Positions 17,754-25,528 of a stretch of DNA of 64,000 bases are shown piece by piece. The notes below the pieces were generated by a model, which saw only the letters and a list, made by a program, of their open reading frames with translations, was not told the origin of the DNA and ran no database searches. This stretch comes from an uncultured Aquimarina sp. (GTDB lineage Bacteria > Bacteroidota > Bacteroidia > Flavobacteriales > Flavobacteriaceae), in the NCBI GenBank assembly GCA_947498785.1, contig CANMLS010000019.1:1-64000 (forward strand), given 5' to 3'. The position numbers were made by a program, and so were the translations under genes. How positions within the stretch are numbered: the first letter of the stretch is position 1; each line of letters opens with the position of its first letter.

Positions 17754-18437
17754 ATGAAAAATATAGTGGTTCTTACGGGAGCAGGAATTAGTGCAGAGAG
17801 TGGTATAAACACATTTAGAGACGCTAATGGTTTATGGGAAGGACATGATATCATGGAAGTTGCTTCTCCTATTGGATGGAGGAATAATCCAGAATTGGTA
17901 TTAGATTTTTATAATAAAAGACGTAGTCAGCTTCATACCGTTGTTCCCAATATGGGGCATTTGTCACTTGTTGAGTTAGAAACACAATATAATGTATCTA
18001 TAATCACCCAAAATGTAGATGATCTGCATGAGCGTGCTGGCAGTAGTAATGTTATCCACTTGCATGGTGAATTATTAAAAGTAAGAAGCAAGTTTGATGA
18101 ACACTTGGTTTTAGACTGGGAGAAGGATTTAAATCTGGGAGATCATTGTGAGCATAATTCACAATTACGTCCCCATATCGTATGGTTTGGAGAAGATGTA
18201 CCTATGATGGATATTGCTATAGAGATTACAGAAAAAGCAGATGTGCTAATAATCATCGGTACATCAATGCAGGTATATCCTGCCGCGGGATTACTAGAGT
18301 ATGCTTCTCACCAGGCACCAGTATATTTTATTGATCCTAAACCTTCTATTTTGCCTAAACCTAATCTTACCATATTGTCAGAAAATGCGACAAGTGGTGT
18401 TCCTAAGGTGGTAGAAGAGTTATTACAACAAGATTAA
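17754..18437 (+). CDS. Sir2-family NAD-dependent protein deacylase, zinc-site deficient
   Basis: 227 residues. Sirtuin motifs are complete: GAGISAESGI (9-18), FRD (21-23), QNVDDLH (86-92) and catalytic H104 in HLHG, with the late NAD motif GTSMQVYPAAG. Y53 and R56 form the YxxR pattern that in the SIRT5/CobB class binds acyl-carboxylates, so removal of succinyl or malonyl groups is likely. Only one cysteine (C132) is present where four zinc ligands are normal, so the structural zinc is missing. Single gene with its own promoter. The name CobB refers to this sirtuin class and has no connection with the cobalamin genes nearby. Confidence 0.93.
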   Translation: MKNIVVLTGAGISAESGINTFRDANGLWEGHDIMEVASPIGWRNNPELVLDFYNKRRSQLHTVVPNMGHLSLVELETQYNVSIITQNVDDLHERAGSSNVIHLHGELLKVRSKFDEHLVLDWEKDLNLGDHCEHNSQLRPHIVWFGEDVPMMDIAIEITEKADVLIIIGTSMQVYPAAGLLEYASHQAPVYFIDPKPSILPKPNLTILSENATSGVPKVVEELLQQD

Positions 18438-18542
18438 GAATATGGATACGACTTATCCCATTTCTGAATAGGCCAGAATCATTTTTTGCTCATCAGTAGA
18501 TTCTATACTTGTCAATAACAAAAATCAGATTACAGAGCACTA

Positions 18543-19076
18543 CTATTCTGTGACTACTTCTTTTACGGCTGTAGTATCCAAATCCTTTTTTGGTAATGAG
18601 TCTTCTTTTTTGGTTTGTAACTCTTCATTATTTTTTCCAATCCTAGAGCGCATTACTTTTGCCCAATTCATTAAGGTTTTTGCCTCTTGATCAGATAATT
18701 CTTTATGAATCCAGGTATAAGGTTTTAACGGCATTTCTTTTTTCTCTATCACTTCTACAAATTCTTCTAGCTTGTGATCTTTTTGCTTATCTGTATAAGA
18801 CTCCCATTCTGAGATATTAAAATGTTCTTTTCCTTCGTCAATCTTATAAGACATCCAATGCGTGATAGGACTTACCTCCATATACCATGGATATCGAGTA
18901 GAATTAGTGTGACAATCATAGCACTTATTTTGTAAAATCGTTTTTACCTCATTAGAAACCTCTGCTGTAGCTTCAAATGTTGTAATGCTATCATAACTAC
19001 CTTGGTTTTTAACAGGTCTTAAAAACTGAGAAATCACCAAAACAAAAAATAATAATAGAAATACTCTTTTGATCAT
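18543..19076 (-). CDS. Haem-binding domain protein (c-type cytochrome-like)
   Basis: 177 residues. An N-terminal hydrophobic anchor or signal (residues 4-18) is followed by a single haem c attachment motif C52-Y-D-C-H56 in NKCYDCHTNSTRYPWY, as in the Haem_bd family of Bacteroidota. A methionine near KKEMPL may be the distal ligand. The C-terminal 40 residues are charged and variable. It is likely a periplasmic or membrane-tethered electron-transfer or haem-sensing protein. Divergently transcribed from the gene at 19417, with a shared inverted motif between them. Confidence 0.85.
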   Translation of the reverse strand: MIKRVFLLLFFVLVISQFLRPVKNQGSYDSITTFEATAEVSNEVKTILQNKCYDCHTNSTRYPWYMEVSPITHWMSYKIDEGKEHFNISEWESYTDKQKDHKLEEFVEVIEKKEMPLKPYTWIHKELSDQEAKTLMNWAKVMRSRIGKNNEELQTKKEDSLPKKDLDTTAVKEVVTE

Positions 19077-19115
19077 TGTATTATTTTTTTAATACGATTA
19101 TTAACTAATTATAAT

Positions 19116-19233
19116 CTGTTGTGTATTTTGACATTTTTGAATCCCAAATTCAGTAATTCGAGTACTTTGACCTTAGAAAGAAATGTATCGAATCGACACT
19201 TTTCTATTTATTGGTTTTCAAAATACACAACAG
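19116..19233. promoter_or_regulatory. Pair of identical 16-bp motifs in inverted orientation in a divergent intergenic region
   Basis: CTGTTGTGTATTTTGA at 19116-19131 and its exact complement TCAAAATACACAACAG at 19218-19233, 86 nt apart. Each copy reads TCAAAATACACAACAG in the direction of the gene it precedes. This could be a binding site shared by both promoters. Confidence 0.5.
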
Positions 19234-19416
19234 GTACAATTCAAAATTTTAAAATACACATCATCCATATTTAAAGCCTTGAACAAAACCATAACAACCT
19301 GTAATTGATATAGATAACGATTTTAACACTTAATTATTATTTGTTTACTTTTGAAAGCATTCTGCAAAAGCATAATTTTTCTTATTATCGCAACATTTTT
19401 TAGTACAATATATCCT

Positions 19417-19968
19417 ATGATATCTTTTGAAAACATATTAGATACTATTGACCACTCACGAGAAAAAAGGAAAAAATTTGCAAATCTAATTCTTGATCAC
19501 CCAGAATTATTACCCGAACTATTAACCATTTGTGATCGAGTAGATGATAAAATTTCTTGTCGTGCCTCTTGGGGATTAGAGTTTCTATGCAAACATAACC
19601 TAAAAGAGATTTTACCATATCTAGATCAACTTATGATCATTGTTCCTAGGGTATATCAACACCCAGCTGTACGACCAATGGCAAAAATATTTGAATATCT
19701 TATTGTGGCATACTACCAAAAAAAAGATACTCTTGTACAGAAATTCCTAACCAAATCACAAAGAGAAAAAATCACAGAAATCTGCTTTGACTGGTTGATT
19801 ACAGATCAAAAAGTAGCTCCAAAGGCATATTCTATGACTTCTTTATATCTATTAGGTAAAGAATTTAATTGGGTACACCCAGAACTAAAAATTATTTTAG
19901 AAAATAATTATACCAAAGGAAGTGCAGCATACCAGGCTCGATCCAGAATGATATTGAGTAAGTTGTAG
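19417..19968 (+). CDS. HEAT-like helical protein upstream of purB
   Basis: 183 residues from ATG 19417 (MISFENILDTIDHSREKR). A TTG at 19351 would add 22 residues resembling a signal peptide; I prefer ATG because the protein looks cytoplasmic. It is all alpha-helical with paired-helix repeats (HPELLPELLTICDRVDDKISCRASWGLEFLCKH is the core region, here residues 26-58). Proteins like this often sit next to adenylosuccinate lyase in Flavobacteria, and purB follows 176 nt later. Function not established. Confidence 0.8.
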   Translation: MISFENILDTIDHSREKRKKFANLILDHPELLPELLTICDRVDDKISCRASWGLEFLCKHNLKEILPYLDQLMIIVPRVYQHPAVRPMAKIFEYLIVAYYQKKDTLVQKFLTKSQREKITEICFDWLITDQKVAPKAYSMTSLYLLGKEFNWVHPELKIILENNYTKGSAAYQARSRMILSKL

Positions 19969-20116
19969 TAGAGATCGATATTGGGAGTTAGAATACTGAT
20001 AATTTAATTTTTAGATTTCTTATTGGTCACCTCTTCTAACCTCTGAACCTTAAATCGTTAATTTCTGGCTTTCCAAAAAATTATAAATCGTAAATCAAAA
20101 ATCAAAACATAAACTT

Positions 20117-20124
20117 TATCTTTG
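20117..20124 (+). promoter_or_regulatory. Possible -7 box of purB promoter
   Basis: TATCTTTG matches TAnnTTTG, 20 nt before the purB start; no clear -33 box at the expected distance. Confidence 0.35.
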
Positions 20125-20144
20125 CAGCTTCAAAAAAGAAAATT

Positions 20145-21488
20145 ATGTCTGTATTTCCTTTGCAAGCTATCTCTCCTATAGATGGTCGTTATGCATCAAA
20201 AACTACATCTCTTAGTCCATTTTTTAGTGAAGAAGCTTTAATTAAGTATAGAGTACTAGTAGAAGTAGAATATTTTATTGCTTTATGTGAAATCCCATTA
20301 CCGCAATTGCAGGATATTGACACTTCTGTTTTTGTAAAATTGAGAGAAATCTATACATCTTTTTCTACAGCAGATGCGCAGGCTATAAAAGATATTGAAA
20401 AAGTTACCAATCATGATGTAAAGGCGGTTGAATACTTTATCAAAGAAAAATTTGACACTCTTGGATTACAGCAATATAAGGAGTTTATTCATTTTGGACT
20501 AACGTCACAAGACATTAATAATACTGCCATCCCATTGAGTATTAAAGAAGCAATCGGAGCAGTTTATATTCCCCAATACCTAGAATTAAAAGATAAATTA
20601 ACATCTTTGGTTAGTGAATGGTCAGGAATATCCATGTTGGCTCGTACACATGGCCAACCGGCCTCTCCTACTCGTTTGGGTAAAGAATTTCAGGTATATG
20701 TAACCCGATTAGAAGCTCAGTTTGATTTATTAAATGATATCCCAAGTGCTGCAAAATTTGGTGGTGCCACAGGAAACTACAATGCACATAAAGTTGCATA
20801 TCCTGATATTGACTGGAAAGCTTTTGGAACCCGTTTTGTACAAGAAAAACTGGGATTACATCACTCATTTCCAACAACACAAATTGAGCACTATGACCAT
20901 ATGGCTGCTTTATTTGATGGTCTTAAGAGAATCAATACCATCATATTAGACCTCGATCGTGATGTCTGGACGTATGTATCTATGGATTATTTTAAACAAA
21001 AAATCAAAAAAGGAGAAGTAGGATCTTCTGCCATGCCTCATAAAGTAAATCCTATCGATTTTGAAAATAGCGAAGGTAACCTAGGAATAGCAAATGCATT
21101 ATTCGAACATCTTTCTGCAAAATTGCCTGTAAGTAGATTACAACGTGATCTTACTGATAGTACTGTATTAAGAAACGTAGGAGTTCCTTTTGGGCATACT
21201 GTTATTGCTTTTCAAGCTACTTTAAAAGGGTTAAACAAACTTCTTTTAAATGAAGAAAAATTTGCCGAAGATCTAGAAAATAATTGGGCAGTTGTTGCAG
21301 AAGCTATACAAACGATATTAAGAAGAGAAGCCTATCCTAATCCTTATGAGGCTTTAAAAGGGCTTACTCGTACCAATGAAAAAATTAATCAAAATTCTAT
21401 TGCAGAATTTATTGAAACCCTTGATGTTTCTGATACGATAAAAACAGAATTAAAACAGATTACACCTTCTAATTATACAGGGATATAG
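20145..21488 (+). CDS. purB: Adenylosuccinate lyase
   Basis: 447 residues, full length. Fumarase/aspartase superfamily enzyme that cleaves SAICAR and adenylosuccinate in purine synthesis. The family signature GSSAMPHKVNPIDFEN is present, as are THGQPASPT (general acid/base histidine region) and TSQDINNTA. Ends at a bidirectional terminator shared with the convergent DUF4252 gene. Confidence 0.97.
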   Translation: MSVFPLQAISPIDGRYASKTTSLSPFFSEEALIKYRVLVEVEYFIALCEIPLPQLQDIDTSVFVKLREIYTSFSTADAQAIKDIEKVTNHDVKAVEYFIKEKFDTLGLQQYKEFIHFGLTSQDINNTAIPLSIKEAIGAVYIPQYLELKDKLTSLVSEWSGISMLARTHGQPASPTRLGKEFQVYVTRLEAQFDLLNDIPSAAKFGGATGNYNAHKVAYPDIDWKAFGTRFVQEKLGLHHSFPTTQIEHYDHMAALFDGLKRINTIILDLDRDVWTYVSMDYFKQKIKKGEVGSSAMPHKVNPIDFENSEGNLGIANALFEHLSAKLPVSRLQRDLTDSTVLRNVGVPFGHTVIAFQATLKGLNKLLLNEEKFAEDLENNWAVVAEAIQTILRREAYPNPYEALKGLTRTNEKINQNSIAEFIETLDVSDTIKTELKQITPSNYTGI

Positions 21489-21518
21489 TCTAAATATATA
21501 AAATGTATAGTAACCAGC

Positions 21519-21558
21519 ATAAAAAAAGCGTTGACATGATATCAACGCTTTTTTTTAT
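21519..21558. terminator. Bidirectional terminator between purB and DUF4252 gene
   Basis: AAAAAAAGCGTTGA pairs with TCAACGCTTTTTTT around a 7-nt loop; T-runs on both strands. Confidence 0.85.
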
Positions 21559-21577
21559 GTTCTTACATCGCTATATA

Positions 21578-22129
21578 TTAATCACCGATGTTTTCACTGA
21601 TAGTTTCTCCTATCATTTTGAATGCATCAAGATCGATTCTTCCTTTTTCAAAAGATTGTGCAAGCTTAACCATTTTTTCTGGCTTCATGTTATCTCCTAA
21701 AATACGTATCAATGCTAATCCTCTCTTCTGATCCGTAGCAAAAACGATTACCTCATCAATATCATCTTCTTCTCCCTGATACTTTAATACTACTTTGGCT
21801 CCGTTTGATCCAAATCGTATTAATGTTTCATATTTATCTGAGCTAAGAATCTTATCTATAGTTACACTTTCTTCATCAAATCTGGTTTCATTACTATCAT
21901 TAAGCGGTAATGCCAAAAAGTTTACTTTTTTTATACTCTCCAGTGCTTCTTTCTCCTCTTCATTAAGCTTTACAGTTTCCTTATCCAAAAGGCTAGATGG
22001 TACATCTACAGCAATAAAATCGACATCTCCTTGATGATCTACAAAATACTTCTGTAGTGATGGCTCGCTATTACAACTCACAAATAGTAATACACCAACT
22101 ATCCCTAAAATTTTAAATACATTTTTCAT
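21578..22129 (-). CDS. DUF4252 lipoprotein
   Basis: 183 residues with lipoprotein signal (LGIVGVLLFVSC, C19). It matches the DUF4252 pattern: a conserved alternation of charged helices and short strands ending in a MVKLAQSF...FKMIGETIS region. DUF4252 proteins accompany ECF sigma factors in Flavobacteria and have no established function. Last gene of a four-gene set (sigma, candidate anti-sigma, two DUF4252) on this strand. Confidence 0.85.
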   Translation of the reverse strand: MKNVFKILGIVGVLLFVSCNSEPSLQKYFVDHQGDVDFIAVDVPSSLLDKETVKLNEEEKEALESIKKVNFLALPLNDSNETRFDEESVTIDKILSSDKYETLIRFGSNGAKVVLKYQGEEDDIDEVIVFATDQKRGLALIRILGDNMKPEKMVKLAQSFEKGRIDLDAFKMIGETISENIGD

Positions 22130-22170
22130 TTCTTTGATTTTTTTTGGTTGATTGTTTTGATTGATGTTTA

Positions 22171-22210
22171 ATCATGTTACTTCTAAACATTCTATTAGAA
22201 GTAACATGAT
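22171..22210 (-). other. Strong hairpin between the two DUF4252 genes
   Basis: ATCATGTTACTTCTAA pairs exactly with TTAGAAGTAACATGAT (16 bp, 8-nt loop). There is no T-run on the minus strand, so RNA processing, stability or partial attenuation fits better than a terminator. Confidence 0.6.
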
Positions 22211-22232
22211 CATTATACTAATTAAAACCTAA

Positions 22233-22769
22233 TTAGTTTCCTTTTCTTACATTCTTCAGTTCTTTTCCGCCAGGAATATTAAGATCATTTGCCAGTTTGG
22301 ATACTTGTTTTAGATCTATATTACCCGTAATAGTAAGTATAACTGTTTCTGGCCCGTCATTGTTATCATTTCCTTCTAGATACATAAACAGTTCTTTGAC
22401 ATAATCTTCATTGCTTCCTGGTTTTACATAAAACTTAATGTTTTCGCCATCATCACTCTTTACTCGCATTAACTCATCTAAAGAAGAATTTTTTAGGTAA
22501 CTATCAACATCCCCTCTCATTTTTTGGCTTACTTCTTTATTATCAGTAACAAATACTTTGATGTTATTAATATTTTCTACCAGGTTAAGGTATTGTTGTG
22601 TTTCTTTATCAGAGCTTTCAAAATCAATTTTGCTAAGCAACTTAAACATCTTACTCGTCATAACCATAGAGGTTACATCTTTCATGTTTTCGTACTTATC
22701 AAAATTACTTTGTGCGTTTGATACATATGGTAAAACAGCCAGTACTAATATAATTGCTAACTTTTTCAT
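22233..22769 (-). CDS. DUF4252 secreted protein
   Basis: 178 residues with a signal peptide (cleavage after VSNAQ, about residue 20), without a lipobox. The DUF4252 domain runs over most of the mature chain (MTSKMFKLLSK...GNIDLKQVSKLANDL). Paralogous to the lipoprotein encoded next downstream; together they may act at the outer and periplasmic faces as outputs or modulators of the ECF sigma system. That role is inference from conserved neighbourhood. Confidence 0.85.
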   Translation of the reverse strand: MKKLAIILVLAVLPYVSNAQSNFDKYENMKDVTSMVMTSKMFKLLSKIDFESSDKETQQYLNLVENINNIKVFVTDNKEVSQKMRGDVDSYLKNSSLDELMRVKSDDGENIKFYVKPGSNEDYVKELFMYLEGNDNNDGPETVILTITGNIDLKQVSKLANDLNIPGGKELKNVRKGN

Positions 22770-22823
22770 ATCACTTAATTTAAATTTTTACCTCGATGTC
22801 ATTCGAGATTATTGTTGTTGTTT

Positions 22824-23261
22824 TTATTTTATAAATTTATTTTTAGTGTTTTCAAATTCTTTCAGGTACACTAATTCCTGTTTTCCTTCATTCATATATT
22901 GTGAAACCATATTGAGGATTTTTTTGGTTTCCTCCAAAGCTATTTCTGGATCTTCATATGTCCCTAAGTTTTTATCTGGTTTTGGTGGCTGATTTGTTAA
23001 AAACATTCCTGCGATTAAAACTACAGATGCAGCTACACCAACCCAGGCATATCTGGTTTTTCTTTGGGTTTTTAATTTTAGATCCTTAGTAGCGGTTATG
23101 GTACTCTCCTTAGAGAAAAATTGGAATAGATCTTTGTATCTCTCTAGGTGCGTCGGCACAGTTTCTCTGGTAAAATAAACCTTTAATTCTTTTTCTTCAG
23201 AAATGGTCGTTTCGCCTTCAAAATACTTTTCTAATAATTTTTCTATGTTAGACAACTCCAT
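22824..23261 (-). CDS. Putative anti-sigma factor (membrane protein)
   Basis: 145 residues. A cytoplasmic N-terminal helical part (1-68, EKLLEKYFEGETTISEEKELKVYF, typical of Bacteroidota proteins encoded after ECF sigma genes) is followed by one transmembrane helix (about 72-90, AWVGVAASVVLIAGMFL) and a short periplasmic tail. Its start overlaps the sigma gene end by 14 nt, a translational coupling usual for sigma/anti-sigma pairs. It lacks the zinc HxxxCxxC motif of ZAS anti-sigmas. Confidence 0.75.
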   Translation of the reverse strand: MELSNIEKLLEKYFEGETTISEEKELKVYFTRETVPTHLERYKDLFQFFSKESTITATKDLKLKTQRKTRYAWVGVAASVVLIAGMFLTNQPPKPDKNLGTYEDPEIALEETKKILNMVSQYMNEGKQELVYLKEFENTKNKFIK

Positions 23262-23757
23262 AATTGTGTTTTTTTAATAATGCTTCTCTAATTTTTTTTC
23301 TTCCTCTTGATAAAGCAACTCTCACTGCCGTCTCATTAATTCCGAGCATTTCTGCTATTTCGGGGTTATTATATTGTTCTATATCTCTAAGTTGAATAAT
23401 CATTCTTTGTTGTTCTGGCAGACTATCCATAATCTTACCAACCCAATCGAGACTATCTCTAGCTTCTACTTGTCTTTGCAACGAAGGCTGTTCATCCTTA
23501 TAATTACTATGAACAATCTTCAGGTTTCCGGTTTCTTTGGCCTTAAGCTTATCATAACAATAATTTTTGGTCATTGTCATGGCAAAAGCTTCTACATTTT
23601 TATATTCAGCCATTTTGCTCTTATTTCTCCACAGTTTCAGCAATACCTCTTGTGTAGCATCCTCTGCTTCTTCTTTGCTTACAAGTAAACGCTTGGCCAA
23701 CCTAAAAAGTTTATCCTTAAATCCATTTGTAAGCGTTATAAATGCTCCTTCTCTCAT
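23248..23757 (-). CDS. ECF-type RNA polymerase sigma factor
   Basis: 169 residues. Sigma region 2 (about 12-75, EDATQEVLLKLWRN and KNYCYDKLKA) and region 4 (about 105-160, MDSLPEQQRMIIQLRDIEQYNNPEIAEMLGI then VRVALSRGRKKIRE) are both clear. First gene of the minus-strand set with the candidate anti-sigma and two DUF4252 genes. A probable self-recognised promoter (TGTAAC, 16 nt, CGTCT) lies 50 nt upstream. Confidence 0.92.
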   Translation of the reverse strand: MREGAFITLTNGFKDKLFRLAKRLLVSKEEAEDATQEVLLKLWRNKSKMAEYKNVEAFAMTMTKNYCYDKLKAKETGNLKIVHSNYKDEQPSLQRQVEARDSLDWVGKIMDSLPEQQRMIIQLRDIEQYNNPEIAEMLGINETAVRVALSRGRKKIREALLKKHNYGVV

Positions 23758-23805
23758 TTTTGGTGGTTTGTGTTTGTATAAAACTTTGTCAGCTTTATAT
23801 TAGGG

Positions 23806-23832
23806 AGACGACTATACATGTAATTTGTTACA
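23806..23832 (-). promoter_or_regulatory. Candidate ECF sigma-dependent promoter
   Basis: On the minus strand TGTAAC (23832-23827), 16 nt, CGTCT (23810-23806). The GTAAC/CGTC pattern resembles ECF autoregulated promoters and differs from the primary-sigma pattern. Confidence 0.5.
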
Positions 23833-23988
23833 TTCTCTTTTAAAATTATAATAAAGTCGTTACATTTAACGCATATATATTCTATATCAGATCAAAATGT
23901 AATATATCATTATTTGAATAAGTTTACCACGATCGGAATGATTATTGTAACATTTCATTTGATAGAAAAAACAATAAATAGGAAATAC

Positions 23989-25452
23989 ATGAAATACCTA
24001 AAATATTTTGCTCTATTATTACTCTTCGGAAATGTACTTACGGGTTGTTTTGATGATAATGATGACGTACAACAAGTATCCAATACATTAGATATCAATG
24101 ATTTTATTTACAAAGGCATGAATACCTTTTATTTATACAAATCAGAAGTTGCTGATCTGGCAAATAATCGTTTTGCGAATGATCAAGAATTTACACAATT
24201 CTTGCAAGGATTCACTACTCCAGAAGAAATTTTTGGAGGATTAAAAACTAAAAGAGAAGTAACTATAGATGCTAGACAAATACCTGTTGACGCTTTTAGC
24301 TTTCTTGTAGATGACTATGTAGCATTAGAACAAGCTTTTGATGGCATCACAAGAAATAACGGTATGGAATTTGGTTTAGTGGGTTATGAAAATGACCCCA
24401 ATAATGTTTTTGGATATGTGCGTTATATACTTCCTGGTACAGATGCTGAAGCAAAAGGGTTAAAACGAGGTGACATTTTTAATACTGTAAATGGTACTCA
24501 GATTACAAGAAGTAACTTTAGAGAATTATTAGCCCCAGATACATACTCAATCGGATTAGCAACGCTTGATGGGGATAACATAACTCCACTAGGGACTTCT
24601 ATCTCTCTTACTAAGGTTCAATATACCGAGAATCCTGTTTTTATAGCAAAGACAATAGATGTAGGTGGTAGTCCAGTGGGATATCTTATGTATAATGCTT
24701 TTACTGCAGATTTTGACACACAACTTAATGCCGCTTTTGGTCAATTTATAGCAGATGGAGTTACTGACTTGGTATTAGACCTAAGATATAATGGTGGTGG
24801 TTCTGTGGTAAGTGCAATTGACCTCTCTAGTATGATTACCGGACAATTTAATGGTGATATATTTACTACCGAGGAATGGAATACAGATCGACAGGATCAG
24901 TTTGGTAGTATTAATCGTTTTGATAACCAAGTACGAACAGAAGAAGCTATTAATTCACTTAACCTAACCAGAGTATATATTTTAACCACCAGAAGTTCTG
25001 CTTCTGCAAGTGAATTAGTCATTAATGGTCTTGATCCTTATATTAATGTAATACAGGTAGGATCCACTACCAGAGGAAAATTTCAGGCTTCTATCACTTT
25101 GTATGATTCAGATAATTTTGGGCGACGAGATGCTGATCCAGGTCATACATATGCCGTACAACCCTTAGTACTTAAATCAATTAATTCTGTTGGGGTCACC
25201 GATTATTTTGCTGGTTTTACTCCAGAAATAGAAATTACAGAAAATTTTTCTAATGTTGGAGGAAATAGTAATCTTGGAATTCTTGGTGATGAAAATGAAC
25301 CATTGTTAAAAGCTGCACTGGATAATATCTTAGGTACTAGAAGTTCAAAAAGCTACCATAATATTCAATTAGAAAGTATTGGAAATAGTAATATGTTTGA
25401 CCTCAATTATGAGCGTATGTATCAAGATATTGATTTTTCTAAAGCAGAATAA
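23989..25452 (+). CDS. S41-family (C-terminal processing) peptidase lipoprotein
   Basis: 487 residues from ATG 23989, chosen because it gives a clean lipoprotein signal (ALLLLFGNVLTGC, C20); an upstream TTG at 23914 gives an implausible extension. A PDZ-like region (about 120-220, GTDAEAKGLKRGDIFNTVNG) precedes the S41 catalytic domain with VLDLRYNGGGSV and the Ser-Lys dyad, S337 in SSASASE and K364 in TTRGK. Outer-membrane or periplasmic protease. Divergent from the ECF sigma gene; ends at a terminator shared with the receptor gene. Confidence 0.92.
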   Translation: MKYLKYFALLLLFGNVLTGCFDDNDDVQQVSNTLDINDFIYKGMNTFYLYKSEVADLANNRFANDQEFTQFLQGFTTPEEIFGGLKTKREVTIDARQIPVDAFSFLVDDYVALEQAFDGITRNNGMEFGLVGYENDPNNVFGYVRYILPGTDAEAKGLKRGDIFNTVNGTQITRSNFRELLAPDTYSIGLATLDGDNITPLGTSISLTKVQYTENPVFIAKTIDVGGSPVGYLMYNAFTADFDTQLNAAFGQFIADGVTDLVLDLRYNGGGSVVSAIDLSSMITGQFNGDIFTTEEWNTDRQDQFGSINRFDNQVRTEEAINSLNLTRVYILTTRSSASASELVINGLDPYINVIQVGSTTRGKFQASITLYDSDNFGRRDADPGHTYAVQPLVLKSINSVGVTDYFAGFTPEIEITENFSNVGGNSNLGILGDENEPLLKAALDNILGTRSSKSYHNIQLESIGNSNMFDLNYERMYQDIDFSKAE

Positions 25453-25470
25453 ACATTTATTTTAAAATTA

Positions 25471-25508
25471 AAAAACGCTATCAATCAATTGATTGATAGC
25501 GTTTTTTT
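25471..25508. terminator. Bidirectional terminator between S41 peptidase and BtuB-like receptor
   Basis: AAAAACGCTATCAATCAA with TTGATTGATAGCGTTTTT, a near-perfect palindrome with T-runs on both strands. Confidence 0.85.
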
Positions 25509-25528
25509 ATGAATATGTAATTTCTATT

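Noticed and set aside
20050..20085. Third copy of the dispersed repeat (TCGTTAATTTCTGGCTTTCC)
   Set aside because: Only about 20 loosely matching bases with the GGCTCGCC core altered; similarity may be chance.
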